The notes beneath the pieces were generated by a model, which was given only the letters and a program-made list of their open reading frames with translations, was not told where the DNA came from and did no database searches. Positions 9,227 through 18,726 of a stretch of 64,000 bases of DNA are shown in pieces. The stretch comes from G965222335 sp965222335 (GTDB taxonomy: Bacteria > Pseudomonadota > Gammaproteobacteria > Pseudomonadales > Halieaceae). Position 1 is the stretch's first letter; each line of letters opens with the position of its first letter. Location of the stretch: positions 1,860,001 through 1,924,000 of the forward strand of contig OZ244944.1 of assembly GCA_965222335.1 (NCBI GenBank), read 5' to 3'. Both the position numbers and the translations under genes were made by a program.

Positions 9227-11737
9227 ATGCTCAATCAACCTAAATCCGCGCGCGGATTCCAACGCAAGGCCCTGGTGTCCGCCCTGGCGGCCACCGGCCT
9301 GATGTCGGTACCCGCGGCGCAGGCGCAGCAGCCCGCACTGGAAGAAATTATTGTCACCGCCTCGGCCCGGCAGCAGTCGGTCCAGGACATTCCGTACAAC
9401 ATTTCCGCCATGTCCGGCAGCGAACTGGACGCCCAGCAGATCACCGACCAGGCTGACCTGCTGCGGGCGATCTCGGGTGTGTCCGTGGTGGATCGCGGCT
9501 ACCGGAACTCCGGCACCGTCAACAGCATCATCATCCGCGGCCTGAACGTGGACAGCTCGCTCAACGGTGATATTTCCCTGAATGCGGTGCCCACGGTATC
9601 GACCTACGTCGACAATACGCCGCTGTTTGCCAATTTTGTGCTGCGGGATATCGAGCGGGTGGAAGTGCTGCGCGGCCCCCAGGGTACGCTCTACGGCTCC
9701 GGCTCCCTGGGCGGCACCGTGCGTTACATCACGCGCAAGCCCAACACGGAAGAGTTTGAGGGCCAGCTCACCGGCACCTACAGCCAGACCGAGGGCTCCG
9801 AGGGCGACAACACCGACCTGTTCGGCATGCTCAACATTCCGGTGGGGGGCAGCGCTGCGCTGCGTGCCTCCATCGGCCGCATCGACAACGACGGTGTGAT
9901 TGACTACGCCAACGCCTACCGTCTGAACGAGTTTGGCGAGCCCCTGATCGACGCGGGCGGCGAGTGCATCAGCCCGCGGGACGCGACCGACCAGCAGGTA
10001 CTCAACAACGGCGCCTGCTACCGCAACGCCGAAGACGCAGACGACGTGAAGATCGACTACGCCCGGGCGGCACTGGCCTGGGATGTCACCGATCGCCTCA
10101 GCGTCCTCGCCAGCTACCACCGCCAGGAAGACGAAATTGGCTCGCGCCGTGCCACCACCCTGGGTGACAACAACCAGCCGGTGGACTCCCCGCTGTACCA
10201 GGCCTACGACGACCTGGAGAGTGGCCAGGTGCTGTTGGAGCCCTCCTCCCGCGAGGTCGATCTGCTGGCGGTGGACGTGGAGTGGGACCTGGGCTTTGCG
10301 ACCCTGACTTCCAACTCCTCCTGGTACGATCACGAAGGGGTCGGCGACAGCGACAACGGCGGCCTCTGGGTCAGCGGCGGCGAGGAGGATCCCTCCCTGA
10401 GCCGTGACTGGATCGCCGCCTTCGGCTACGCCGGCTGGCCGCGGCCCGCCCAGCGCGCCGAGCGCGGCTACGAAGACGACAGCTTCGTGCAGGAGCTGCG
10501 CCTGGTCTCCAACGAGCCCGTGGGTGGCTTCGACTGGCTGGTCGGCGCCTTCTACATGGACCAGGAGATGACCGTATTCCAGAACAGCTGGAACCCCGGC
10601 ATGAACGAATTCAACGAGGCCTGCCGCGCGACCGGCGACCCGGTGTGCGACAACTTCTGGCCGCGCTTCTACTCCGGCCTGACGGAACGGGATTTCGAGT
10701 ACAAGCGGGACGTGAGCTTTGAAGAGCTGGCGGTCTACGGCGAACTGACCTACCACTTCAGCGATACCCTGCGGCTCACCGGCGGCATGCGCTGGTTCGA
10801 CAACGAGACCGTCAACGACACCATCATGGGCTTCCCCCTGGTGGTCGGCTGGACCTCTGACCAGGTACCAACCTCCGAGGATGCCGACGACGACATCCTG
10901 CTCAAGGCCAACCTGAGCTGGGACGTGAACGACAGCGCGATGCTCTACGGCACCGTGTCCGAGGGCTACCGCCGCGGCGGCGCCAACGCCATTCCCAGCC
11001 TGGCCAACGGTGACCCCTTCGGCGAGCCCAACGCCGAAGCCATCCGCAGCTACGCCAAGGACTCGGCCACCAACTACGAAATCGGGGTCAAGGGGCGCCT
11101 GGACAACATCAGCTACACCGCCTCTGCCTTTTACGTGGTGTGGGAAGACCCGCAGCTCAACGCGACCTCGGACTGGTACGGTTTCTTCCTCGCCGCCAAC
11201 GGCGACGAGGCCATCACCCAGGGTATTGAACTGGAGATGGACGGCTACCTGACCGACAGCCTCCACTACCGCCTCGGCTACACCTACGTGCAGGCCGAAC
11301 TGGAGGAGGACTTTGTCAGCCCCCAAAGCGGCGGCGTGATCGCCCCGGCCGGCAGCACCCTGCCGGGCACCCCGGAGAATGTGTTCTCGGGCTCGCTGGA
11401 CAATACCTGGCGCCTGTCCACAGACTGGTCCCTGGTGGGCCGGGTCAACGCCTACTTCCAGTCGGAAGCGGAGAACTACATCAACCAGGACTCGGTGATC
11501 AACGAGACCCACGACAGCTTCTGGCTGCTCGGCGCCTCCCTGGCCCTGGTCTCGGAGCAGTGGGATATCACCCTGTACGGCAAGAACCTCGGCGACGAGG
11601 CCGGCGTCACCGGTTCCTTCCCCTCCTCTTATTGGAGCTACGACACCGGCGTGTTCGAGAACTGGTACGGCAACGGCAACCGCCAGATGATCGTCCAGCC
11701 CCGCACCCTGGGCCTGACCGCGAACTACCGGTTCTAG
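9227..11737 (+). CDS. TonB-dependent outer-membrane receptor
   Basis: 836 residues. A signal peptide ends near residue 35 (VPAAQAQ), then comes a TonB box (LEEIIVTAS), a plug domain (VEVLRGPQGTLYGSGSLGG) and a long beta-barrel ending in an aromatic residue (TANYRF), as expected for an outer-membrane barrel. It is of the type common in marine gammaproteobacteria that take up hydrophobic or complex organic compounds; the ligand cannot be read from sequence. A strong ribosome site (GGGGAGG) precedes the ATG. A rho-independent terminator follows at 11774-11800. Confidence 0.92.
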   Translation: MLNQPKSARGFQRKALVSALAATGLMSVPAAQAQQPALEEIIVTASARQQSVQDIPYNISAMSGSELDAQQITDQADLLRAISGVSVVDRGYRNSGTVNSIIIRGLNVDSSLNGDISLNAVPTVSTYVDNTPLFANFVLRDIERVEVLRGPQGTLYGSGSLGGTVRYITRKPNTEEFEGQLTGTYSQTEGSEGDNTDLFGMLNIPVGGSAALRASIGRIDNDGVIDYANAYRLNEFGEPLIDAGGECISPRDATDQQVLNNGACYRNAEDADDVKIDYARAALAWDVTDRLSVLASYHRQEDEIGSRRATTLGDNNQPVDSPLYQAYDDLESGQVLLEPSSREVDLLAVDVEWDLGFATLTSNSSWYDHEGVGDSDNGGLWVSGGEEDPSLSRDWIAAFGYAGWPRPAQRAERGYEDDSFVQELRLVSNEPVGGFDWLVGAFYMDQEMTVFQNSWNPGMNEFNEACRATGDPVCDNFWPRFYSGLTERDFEYKRDVSFEELAVYGELTYHFSDTLRLTGGMRWFDNETVNDTIMGFPLVVGWTSDQVPTSEDADDDILLKANLSWDVNDSAMLYGTVSEGYRRGGANAIPSLANGDPFGEPNAEAIRSYAKDSATNYEIGVKGRLDNISYTASAFYVVWEDPQLNATSDWYGFFLAANGDEAITQGIELEMDGYLTDSLHYRLGYTYVQAELEEDFVSPQSGGVIAPAGSTLPGTPENVFSGSLDNTWRLSTDWSLVGRVNAYFQSEAENYINQDSVINETHDSFWLLGASLALVSEQWDITLYGKNLGDEAGVTGSFPSSYWSYDTGVFENWYGNGNRQMIVQPRTLGLTANYRF

Positions 11738-11773
11738 GCTATTCGCCGACCTCGGTCGGTTGCTCCAAAAAAC

Positions 11774-11800
11774 AACCGGGCTATCTGCCCGGTTTTTTTT
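11774..11800 (+). terminator. Rho-independent terminator after the TonB receptor gene
   Basis: Perfect 8-bp stem AACCGGGC (11774-11781) / GCCCGGTT (11787-11794), a 5-base loop, and a run of eight T ending at 11800. It lies 37 bases after the receptor stop codon. Confidence 0.9.
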
Positions 11801-11848
11801 GCTCAACCGATAGCCATTCAAAAGTGCCTTGTAGGAGTAGAAAACAGG

Positions 11849-12289
11849 CACTCCGTAGCCCGGGCGCGAACTGGGGATACGCCTCCCCGGACACGCTAAC
11901 AGCGTGACGTCCATGTCGCGCTCGGCAACAGCCATCCATGGCTGTTGACGGTCCGGGGCGGCGCACCCGCAGCTCACGCCCTGCATCGGCAGACGATTCG
12001 CAGGGGAGATAGGGGACGGATACCTATTTTCTCAAGCTGCAGCTCAGCTATTGAAAATAGGTATCAGTCCCCAATTAAGGCAGGTTCGAAGCTGTCGAGT
12101 TGAAGTGAAACCCAGCAGAGCGCGTGAGGCGCCCGGGGCCCTCCCGGGACCGTCAGCGCCCCGGACGGGCGCTGCCGAGCCCCCATGGATGGGTTTACGG
12201 CGTGTCCCGGGAGGGCTCCGGGGGTCGCGCGCGCGTGTTCCATGCACCATGACTTCGCATCTAGCGGTCCGCGCCCGAGCTACGAAGTG
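11849..12289. repeat. Two diverged inverted copies of a palindrome-rich intergenic repeat
   Basis: The stretch 11738-12365 holds no credible gene. GCACTCCGTAGCCCGGGCG (from 11850) recurs inverted, ending at 12289 (about 21 of 24 bases match). Each copy contains the same modules: outer GC-rich arms that pair with each other (11881-11893 with 11952-11964; 12132-12150 with 12204-12222), plus inner perfect hairpins (ACGCT/AGCGT at 11894-11906, CAACAGCCAT/ATGGCTGTTG at 11927-11948, CAGCGCCC/GGGCGCTG at 12154-12174). Shared words such as GCTCGGCA and TGACGGTCC appear in both. This looks like a dispersed chromosomal repeat family present as an inverted pair. Confidence 0.7.
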
Positions 12290-12361
12290 CATCCGCAGAC
12301 ATGGGGACGGATACCAAAACTTTGCCCGGACTCCGGGCGCGGAAATTGGTATCCGTCCCCA
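12012..12361. repeat. Pair of GGGGAC...GTCCCC palindromic units (REP/MITE-like)
   Basis: Unit one pairs GGGGACGGATACCTATTTTC (12012-12031) with its complement at 12053-12072 (one mismatch). Unit two pairs TGGGGACGGATACCAA (12302-12317) with a perfect complement at 12346-12361 and has an inner hairpin GCCCGGA/TCCGGGC (12324-12338). The two units share GGGGACGGATACC and flank about 230 bases containing the second copy of the larger repeat. Such units are typical of REP sequences mobilised by Y1 (RAYT) transposases; no transposase gene is present here. Confidence 0.65.
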
Positions 12362-12365
12362 ATGT

Positions 12366-13883
12366 TTACTGGTCCAGCGCCCGCCACTGCAGGGTGGCAG
12401 CGGACTTGATGCGGGCGGCGTCTGCCTGCAGCAGGAAGCCCGCCGCGACTGCTTCGTCGGCGGCGGCCGCCACTGCCGCCTCGTAGCCGGCCTGGTCCGT
12501 GTACAGCTCGGCCATGCGCTGGGCGTCGAACAGCTCGGTGGTGCCGAACAGGAAACAGAAGGGGTCGCCACCGTTGGGCTCCCCGGTCAGCACCGCCGCG
12601 GGGGCGTCGACGTAGGGGGTGCGGATGCCGCCGGTGGCGATGCCGAGCTCATCGCGGACAAAGGCCTCGCCGGCATCATCCACCGCCAGGCGGGGCGCCT
12701 CGGGCGGCGCCCGGCCATCGCGTACCCAGACGTCGAGGGCGCGCAGGGCGGCATTGAAGACCCAGGGCATGGGGCCGGCATTCATCGGCTGCTCACACTG
12801 GATAAAGCCGAGGATGGCATCCTCTTCCACCACCACCGCGAACTCGGCGCCGCGGCCAAAATCCTGGCGCCCGGAAATAAAGGAGTAGTAATCCCCGTGG
12901 GCCGCGCCCGCGGTTTCCCAGAGACGGAACAGCTCGCTGTCGGGCTGGCGGTCGTTGATCGCACCCAGGGAGAGCACATCGGTTTCGGTCTGGAAGTTCA
13001 GCACCGGTACATTCAGGTCCTCACGAATCTGCACGCTCTCCGGGGTGGGGATCGCGACCAGCGGCGCCTGGGCCAGGGCCGGGCTGCCGTCGCCACGACT
13101 GTGCACCATGTAGCCATCGAAGGCGTTGTACAGTGGCTGCAGCGCATTGATAAAGGTCACCAGGCGGCCCGCAGACTGGGACTCCCCCACGGCCAGCAGC
13201 CTCTGCGGGGTCAGGCCCGGCAGCAGGTCGATATTGCCCGGCTCCCGCAGGGCCTGGCCGGCCTGGGCGTAAATGTCATAGGAAAAACTGTCACCCGGGT
13301 GCACCAGGCTGGCGTAGCGCTCAGGCTCGGCGGCCTTGAGGTGGAGCGGCACCAGGCCGTTTTCCGAGCCCTCGATGCCAACGATCTGCGCCGACACCCC
13401 GGCCCAGACGTGGCCGCGGCGCAGCATTTCCACGTGCCCGGAACCGTAGCTCGGGGGCGTATCAAAGCCGGCCGTAACATTGAGCCACTCAAGGATCACG
13501 GTCCCGCTGAAATCCGCCGGGTCACTAGGCCGGTACACCACCACCCGGGTGCGGTACTCGGCGCTCTCGCCGGGCTCCACTTCCCAGCGCCCGTCAGTGG
13601 TCAGCTCGTTCAGGTTGGTAAAGGCGGATGCGGTACCGGCGAGGAAATACTCCTCCTGCTCGTAGCCGACCTCGGCGAGGTCGAAGGTGGTCGCCAGCAG
13701 GGCCGTACTGCCCACTGCGGGAGGCATCTCCACCGTGGCCTGGGGCACCGGCAGGAAGGTTTCCTCGGGCACTTCAGGCTCCGGCGGGACAACGGCTCCC
13801 GCGGGACGGTCCGTGCCGTCACTGCATCCTGCGAGCAACAGGCCCAGCAGTGCCAGGGGCAGAATTATTTTCGGTGTGGTCAT
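12366..13883 (-). CDS. Alpha/beta-hydrolase-domain lipoprotein
   Basis: 505 residues. The N terminus is a lipoprotein signal with lipobox LLAGC near residue 20, followed by a Pro/Glu-rich linker. The body matches the large alpha/beta-hydrolase_10 type family; the nucleophile elbow is GESQSAG (Gly-x-Ser-x-x-Gly-like). It is probably anchored in the outer membrane or periplasm and may hydrolyse an ester. The substrate is unknown. A 92-base gap separates it from the VOC gene on the same strand, so they may be co-transcribed. The 3' end abuts the palindromic repeat region. Confidence 0.75.
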   Translation of the reverse strand: MTTPKIILPLALLGLLLAGCSDGTDRPAGAVVPPEPEVPEETFLPVPQATVEMPPAVGSTALLATTFDLAEVGYEQEEYFLAGTASAFTNLNELTTDGRWEVEPGESAEYRTRVVVYRPSDPADFSGTVILEWLNVTAGFDTPPSYGSGHVEMLRRGHVWAGVSAQIVGIEGSENGLVPLHLKAAEPERYASLVHPGDSFSYDIYAQAGQALREPGNIDLLPGLTPQRLLAVGESQSAGRLVTFINALQPLYNAFDGYMVHSRGDGSPALAQAPLVAIPTPESVQIREDLNVPVLNFQTETDVLSLGAINDRQPDSELFRLWETAGAAHGDYYSFISGRQDFGRGAEFAVVVEEDAILGFIQCEQPMNAGPMPWVFNAALRALDVWVRDGRAPPEAPRLAVDDAGEAFVRDELGIATGGIRTPYVDAPAAVLTGEPNGGDPFCFLFGTTELFDAQRMAELYTDQAGYEAAVAAAADEAVAAGFLLQADAARIKSAATLQWRALDQ

Positions 13884-13975
13884 CGTGACACTCCGTTATG
13901 CGGTTATTGTTATCGATCGCGCAACTCACGAGGGGAACCGGGCGGCCGCAAATTCAGGCGGCCGCCCGACACCGG

Positions 13976-14347
13976 TCAGCCAAACTGGAAGAAGGCCAGC
14001 TTGTTGCCATCCGGGTCGCGCACGTAGGCGCCGTAAAACATATCGGGTATCCGCTGGCCGGGCTCACCGTCACAGGTCGCACCCAGCTCGATCGCTTTGT
14101 GGTAGAGCTTGTCCACGTTCTCCTTGGAGCCGGGGTTGATTGCGGCCATATTGCCATTCCCCGGATGCGGATCTTCCTCATTGTAGGGAATGCAGACCCC
14201 GATCATGGGCTCCTGCATGCTCTTGCCGATAAACGCGATACGCTCCATATCCACCAGCACGGACGCACCCAGGTCCTTGAGCAGCTCACTGTAGAATGCC
14301 TTGGCTTTTTCCATGTCGGTGACGCCGATGGTTACATATCCGATCAT
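13976..14347 (-). CDS. VOC family protein (glyoxalase/dioxygenase superfamily)
   Basis: 123 residues, one vicinal-oxygen-chelate domain. It begins MIGYVTIGVTDMEKAKAFYSE, the usual first beta-alpha unit, and ends with RDPDGNKLAFFQF, the usual last strand with its metal-ligand position. Such single-domain proteins dimerise to form a metal site and range from glyoxalases to antibiotic-binding proteins, so no specific reaction is assigned. The start is the ATG at 14347; the gene lies 39 bases after the NYN gene stop on the same strand. Confidence 0.85.
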   Translation of the reverse strand: MIGYVTIGVTDMEKAKAFYSELLKDLGASVLVDMERIAFIGKSMQEPMIGVCIPYNEEDPHPGNGNMAAINPGSKENVDKLYHKAIELGATCDGEPGQRIPDMFYGAYVRDPDGNKLAFFQFG

Positions 14348-14386
14348 TGTGTCTTCCTCTGTGTCAGGGCTCTGCGCGAGCCGGGG

Positions 14387-15151
14387 TTAATCCTTGTACC
14401 GCTTGTCGCGTATGTACAGGGTAAATGAGCCGTCGTCGCGGCGGTTGCGCTTTTCCATGTCGAACAGCTCGGTCACCTCGATCAGCTCACTCAGCTTGCG
14501 GTAGCCGTAGTTGCGCGAGTCGAAGGAACTCTGGTTGGCGATATGCTGGCCGACGAAGGAAATGTTGGCCCAGCCGTCATCCTCGGAGGTGGCGTCCACG
14601 GCGCCGCGCAGCATATTGATGAGCTTGGCATCCTGGTTAAGTTTCTGCCGTGAGAATTTCTTGCTTTGCCGGGCCGGGGACTTGCTGCCGCCCTTGGCGC
14701 CCTCCTCCCCGTCGTGCACATCCAGCGCCTCGAGAAAGACAAACTTGTCGCAGGCCGCCTGCAGCGAGGCGGGAGTTTCCTTCTCCCCGAAGCCGTAAAC
14801 CACCAGCCCGAACTCACGAATTCGCGTCGCGAGCTTGGTAAAATCCGAGTCGCTGGTCACCAGGCAGAAGCCGTCGAATTTTTCCGTGTACAGCAGGTCC
14901 ATGGCATCGATGATCATGGAGGAGTCGGTGGAGTTCTTGCCCGTGGTATAGCTGAACTGCTGCATGGGCCCGATCGCGTATTCATGCAGGATGTCCTTCC
15001 AGGAGCTGAGCTGCGGGGTCGTCCAGTCGCCGTAGGCACGCTTTACGCTGGCCACGCCGTAGTTGGCAATCTCGCCAATCAGGGCCTCGCAGAGCCGCGG
15101 GCTGACATTGTCCGCGTCGATCAGTACCGCCAGCTTGCTGCGTTGTTCCAT
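14387..15151 (-). CDS. NYN-domain RNase-like protein with C-terminal OST-HTH/LOTUS domain
   Basis: 254 residues. The N-terminal NYN (PIN-like) nuclease domain shows its acidic residues in LIDADN, DSSMIIDAMDLLY and LVTSDSDF. A basic linker (about residues 145-165) leads into a C-terminal domain that resembles OST-HTH/LOTUS (GWANISFVGQHI, then YGYRKLSELIE). This architecture is known in bacteria and is thought to act on RNA. The start is the ATG at 15151, directly before the first strand; the longer frame overlaps the promoter of the divergent TPR gene. Confidence 0.85.
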   Translation of the reverse strand: MEQRSKLAVLIDADNVSPRLCEALIGEIANYGVASVKRAYGDWTTPQLSSWKDILHEYAIGPMQQFSYTTGKNSTDSSMIIDAMDLLYTEKFDGFCLVTSDSDFTKLATRIREFGLVVYGFGEKETPASLQAACDKFVFLEALDVHDGEEGAKGGSKSPARQSKKFSRQKLNQDAKLINMLRGAVDATSEDDGWANISFVGQHIANQSSFDSRNYGYRKLSELIEVTELFDMEKRNRRDDGSFTLYIRDKRYKD

Positions 15152-15332
15152 GTACGCTGTTCCATCTTTCGGGTTTGCAGATTTTCTGGCACGAACTCGC
15201 ATAGGAGCCGCCAGAAGCAGCGACAGCATAGACCGGGACGCTGCCAGCCACCACCCCTTGCAAGTCGCCGCCCGCAGGCGACCCCGGCCCTGCGCCGTCG
15301 CCAGCGCGGCGCGCCTGGGTCATAATAGGCGG

Positions 15333-16946
15333 GTGAAAAACAGCCCCCACCCAGCTCCCCCTGATGCCCGATCCCTGGAAGCACGCGCCTGGCAATTGCT
15401 GGACGCCGGGCGTCCGCGGGAAGCGGCCGCCTGCGCCCAGGAACTCAACCGTCGCTTTCCCGGGGATCTGGAGGGCTGGTACAGCAGCAGCCAGCTGGCG
15501 CTCAAGCTCGGCAACCCGGCTGCCGCACTCAAGACCTGCGAGCAGGCCCTGCAGCTGCAGCCTGGGCATCCGGCGGCGCGCCTGCAGCGTGCCCTGTGCC
15601 TGTTGCGCCTGGGGCGGGAGGAGGAAGCCCGTCCGCTGGTGCTGGCACTGGACAGCGCACCGTTCACCACGGCCTACCAGCACGCCACCCTGGGCCTCCT
15701 CCTGTCACGCATCGACCAGCAGGAGCGTGCCCTGACCCACTACCAGAGTGCCGTGCGCCTGGAGCCCGGGGTGTCCGAACACTACTACAACCTGGCCAGC
15801 GTGCACCGTTTCCTCGGCAATACCGCGGCGGCGGAGACTGCCCTGGACGAGGCCCTGGCGCGCAACCCGCTGGACGCCGAGGCCCACCGACTGCGGGCCG
15901 ACCTGAAGCGCCAGACCCCGCAGGACAATCACGTTGCCGAGCTGGAGCAGGCGCTGACGCAACCGGGTACGGGACCCCGGGAGGAAACCACCCTGTGCTA
16001 CGCCCTGGCCAAGGAACTCGAGGACCTGGAACGCTGGGAGGCATCCTTCAGCTACCTGCAGCGCGGGGCCGCGCGGCGTCGGGCCAACATGCGCTACGAC
16101 GTGCACAGCGATATCGCCACGATGGACGCGATCCGCGAGACCTACACCGCCGACTTCCTGGCCACTCCGGCAACGGGGCTGGCCAGCACGGCACCCATTT
16201 TTGTCCTTGGCCTGCCGCGCACGGGCACCACCCTGGTGGAGCGCATCCTGGGCATGCATTCGCAGGTGCAGGCGGCGGGAGAACTGAATGACTTCGCCCT
16301 GGCCATGAGCCGGGGGGTTGCCCGGCTCGCGGGAAAGGGCGCCAGGCTGGACAAGGCCCGGCGCGTGGCGCTGAGCGCGGAACTCGATTTCAAGGCCCTG
16401 GGTGAGGAATACCTGGCCAGTGCCAGCCCGCGGGCACGCGGCGCCGGACACTTCGTCGACAAGATGCCGCTCAACTTCCTCTACGTAGGCCTGATCCACC
16501 GCGCGCTGCCGCATGCCCGCATTATTCACGTGGTGCGCGACCCCCTCGATACCTGTTACGCGATCTACAAAACCCTGTTCGCCGACGCCTATCCCTTTTC
16601 CTACCAGCTGGGCGAGCTCGGCGCCTACTACATCGCCTACCGCCGGCTGATGGCCCACTGGGAAGCAGTCCTCCCCGGACGCATGCACACGATCCACTAC
16701 GAAGACCTCGTCTGCGCACAGGCACAGAGCTCCCGCCAGCTACTGGCACACTGCGCCCTTGAGTGGGAGCCCGCGTGCCTGGAATTCCACCGCAGCCGGG
16801 AGGCCAGCACCACCGCCAGTGCCAGCCAGGTGCGACAGCCGGTGCACCAGCGCTCGGTGGGCCGTTGGCAAAAATTTGCAGCGGGTCTGGCACCGCTGGT
16901 ACGGCAGCTCGAAGCGGCCGGCATTGGACCAGTGGGCGACAAATAA
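15333..16946 (+). CDS. TPR-repeat sulfotransferase
   Basis: 537 residues. The first half is built of tetratricopeptide repeats (for example LARNPLDAEAHRLRADL). The second half is a sulfotransferase with the PAPS loop GLPRTGTTLVERIL and an HVVRDPLDTCYAIY segment for the 3'-phosphate. This fusion resembles bacterial tyrosylprotein/TPR sulfotransferases, whose repeats may bind the acceptor. I chose the GTG at 15333 because no ATG is available between the divergent NYN gene and the first repeat. It is the second sulfotransferase in the window. Acceptor unknown. Confidence 0.8.
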   Translation: MKNSPHPAPPDARSLEARAWQLLDAGRPREAAACAQELNRRFPGDLEGWYSSSQLALKLGNPAAALKTCEQALQLQPGHPAARLQRALCLLRLGREEEARPLVLALDSAPFTTAYQHATLGLLLSRIDQQERALTHYQSAVRLEPGVSEHYYNLASVHRFLGNTAAAETALDEALARNPLDAEAHRLRADLKRQTPQDNHVAELEQALTQPGTGPREETTLCYALAKELEDLERWEASFSYLQRGAARRRANMRYDVHSDIATMDAIRETYTADFLATPATGLASTAPIFVLGLPRTGTTLVERILGMHSQVQAAGELNDFALAMSRGVARLAGKGARLDKARRVALSAELDFKALGEEYLASASPRARGAGHFVDKMPLNFLYVGLIHRALPHARIIHVVRDPLDTCYAIYKTLFADAYPFSYQLGELGAYYIAYRRLMAHWEAVLPGRMHTIHYEDLVCAQAQSSRQLLAHCALEWEPACLEFHRSREASTTASASQVRQPVHQRSVGRWQKFAAGLAPLVRQLEAAGIGPVGDK

Positions 16947-16954
16947 CTGGCTCT

Positions 16955-18724
16955 ATGGACCCTGTGACAGCGCTGTTACGGTTGAGCCCAATGTGGATGC
17001 CCAGCGATCAGTCAAAGCGCTCGAGGCCTGCGCCTGCGTGGCGCTGGCGGCGGGTGCTGTGCGCTGTCCTTGGGGCGGTGCTGCAGCAGGGCGCCGCGGC
17101 GATTCCCGAGCAGACCCTGTGGCAGGACAGTGGTGCCATCGGCCCGGTGCTGATGGCGGACCTGGCGCCGCCGGCGCAAGCCATTGCACCGACGGCAGGC
17201 GGCGGCCACCTGCAGATTGGCGGTGATGTCGCGCTGCCCATGGAGATCCTGCGCGATGATCACGGCTTTGCCGCAGAGCCGGCGCGCCAGCTGGCACGGC
17301 TGCCCGTGATCGCCTTCGATTACCAGCTCACCGGACACACCCTGCTGCCCCTGCAGCGTGGACTGCAGCGCAGCGCGCACCCCCACTGGGACTTCCTGGT
17401 AGAGCCCGGGCGCGCCTGGCGTCAGGACAGTGACGGCGACACGGTTCGTGTCAGCCTGCCCTTTGCCCTGCAGGAAAAAAACGCCAACTGCACCCACAAC
17501 GGGATCCTGCAGTTATCGCTGGACCCGGCACGCGGCAGCTCCCGGGCCCTGGTACTGATCGCCAGCGAAACCTGTCAGTATTTCAAGTTCAACCTGCAGG
17601 GGCTGCTGCCTACGGTGCACCGGCCCTCGGGCGCTGACCCGGGTCCGGCACTGTCACGCCACCGCGCGCTGCAGACCGCGCAACTGCAGGTGAAGCCTGT
17701 GAGTGCGCGCCTGGATCCGCTGCCGGCGGTTGCCGATCTCAGCGCCCGGGGCTTCGCCACCGGGGACACCCTTTACCGCGCACCCTGCCCCACCCGGCGG
17801 GGAGAATACCCCTTCTGCGATGCCCTGGCCCTGCCTTCCTACTCACTGGCCAAGTCACTGGTAGCGGGGCTGGGATTGATGCGTCTGGAAGCGCTCTATC
17901 CGGGAGCGAGAAGCAGGATCGTGAGTGAACTCGTGCCCGAGTGCGCGGCGGCGGGTGGCTGGGAAGACGTGACCCTGGAAGACCTGCTGAACATGGCCAG
18001 CGGCCACTACACCAACAGCTCCCCTCAGGCGGACGAGGACAGCCCCGCAATGCTGTCGGGCCTGTTCCTGCCCGCGGACCACGCAAGCAGGGTTCAATTC
18101 AGCTGCAGCGGCTGGCCGCGCCGCGAAACCCCGGGGCGGCGCTTCGTCTACCATAGCTCCGACAGTTACCTGCTGGGCACGGCCATGACCCGCCTGCTGC
18201 GCCAACAGCAGGGTGCCCAGGCTGACCTGTACCGGGACCTGCTGCTCCCCTTGTGGCATGCACTCGGCCTGAGCCCGCTGCTGGATGATTCGCGGCGCAG
18301 CGATAGCCGCAGTGGCCAGCCGCTCACCGGCTACGGCCTGACCCTGCGCGCGGACGACATGTCGCGCCTGGCGCTGGCGCTGCTGGAGGGACGCCTGGAT
18401 GCCCTGCTGGATACGAACATGCTGCGCGCTGCGCTGCAGCCGGGCACTGGCGGCGGGCTGGCCACAGGCCAGCCTGGCCTGACTTATCGCAACGGCTTCT
18501 GGCAATACCGCGCCGCCGGCCTCGCCGGGTGTCCCGCGCCCCTGACCCTGCCCTTCCTCTCGGGCTACGGCGGTATCAGCGTGGTGCTGCTCCCCGGGCG
18601 GCAGGTTTACTACCAGTTTGGCGACGGCGGCGATCATCGCTTCCGCGCCGTTATCGAATCCATCCATCGCCAGACGCCGCTGTGTGGCGCTGACCCGCAA
18701 CCTCATCCCCAGGGAACTAGCTAA
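16955..18724 (+). CDS. Serine beta-lactamase-like hydrolase
   Basis: 589 residues from the ATG at 16955; ATGs at 16991 and 16997 are equally possible and would place a signal-like segment (VLCAVLGAVLQQGAAA) nearer the N terminus. The C-terminal half carries the class C beta-lactamase/CubicO pattern: SLAK (Ser-x-x-Lys) and YHSSDSYLLG for the Tyr-x-Ser/Asn element. The first ~250 residues are an unrecognised beta-rich domain. Probably exported. Two bases separate its stop from the MFS transporter start, so the pair is likely co-expressed, perhaps for hydrolysis and then uptake of a product. The function is not established. Confidence 0.65.
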   Translation: MDPVTALLRLSPMWMPSDQSKRSRPAPAWRWRRVLCAVLGAVLQQGAAAIPEQTLWQDSGAIGPVLMADLAPPAQAIAPTAGGGHLQIGGDVALPMEILRDDHGFAAEPARQLARLPVIAFDYQLTGHTLLPLQRGLQRSAHPHWDFLVEPGRAWRQDSDGDTVRVSLPFALQEKNANCTHNGILQLSLDPARGSSRALVLIASETCQYFKFNLQGLLPTVHRPSGADPGPALSRHRALQTAQLQVKPVSARLDPLPAVADLSARGFATGDTLYRAPCPTRRGEYPFCDALALPSYSLAKSLVAGLGLMRLEALYPGARSRIVSELVPECAAAGGWEDVTLEDLLNMASGHYTNSSPQADEDSPAMLSGLFLPADHASRVQFSCSGWPRRETPGRRFVYHSSDSYLLGTAMTRLLRQQQGAQADLYRDLLLPLWHALGLSPLLDDSRRSDSRSGQPLTGYGLTLRADDMSRLALALLEGRLDALLDTNMLRAALQPGTGGGLATGQPGLTYRNGFWQYRAAGLAGCPAPLTLPFLSGYGGISVVLLPGRQVYYQFGDGGDHRFRAVIESIHRQTPLCGADPQPHPQGTS

Positions 18725-18726
18725 CC

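Noticed and set aside
9122..11986. Open reading frame of 954 codons antisense to the TonB receptor gene
   Set aside because: Shadow of a GC-rich gene: no recognisable domain, and the plus-strand receptor has signal peptide, TonB box, plug and barrel.
12044..12571. Frame across the palindromic repeats into the hydrolase lipoprotein gene
   Set aside because: It reads through hairpins and the antisense of a real gene; no start signal and no domain.
15705..16697. 330-codon frame antisense to the TPR-sulfotransferase
   Set aside because: The opposite strand carries intact TPR units and the PAPS loop.
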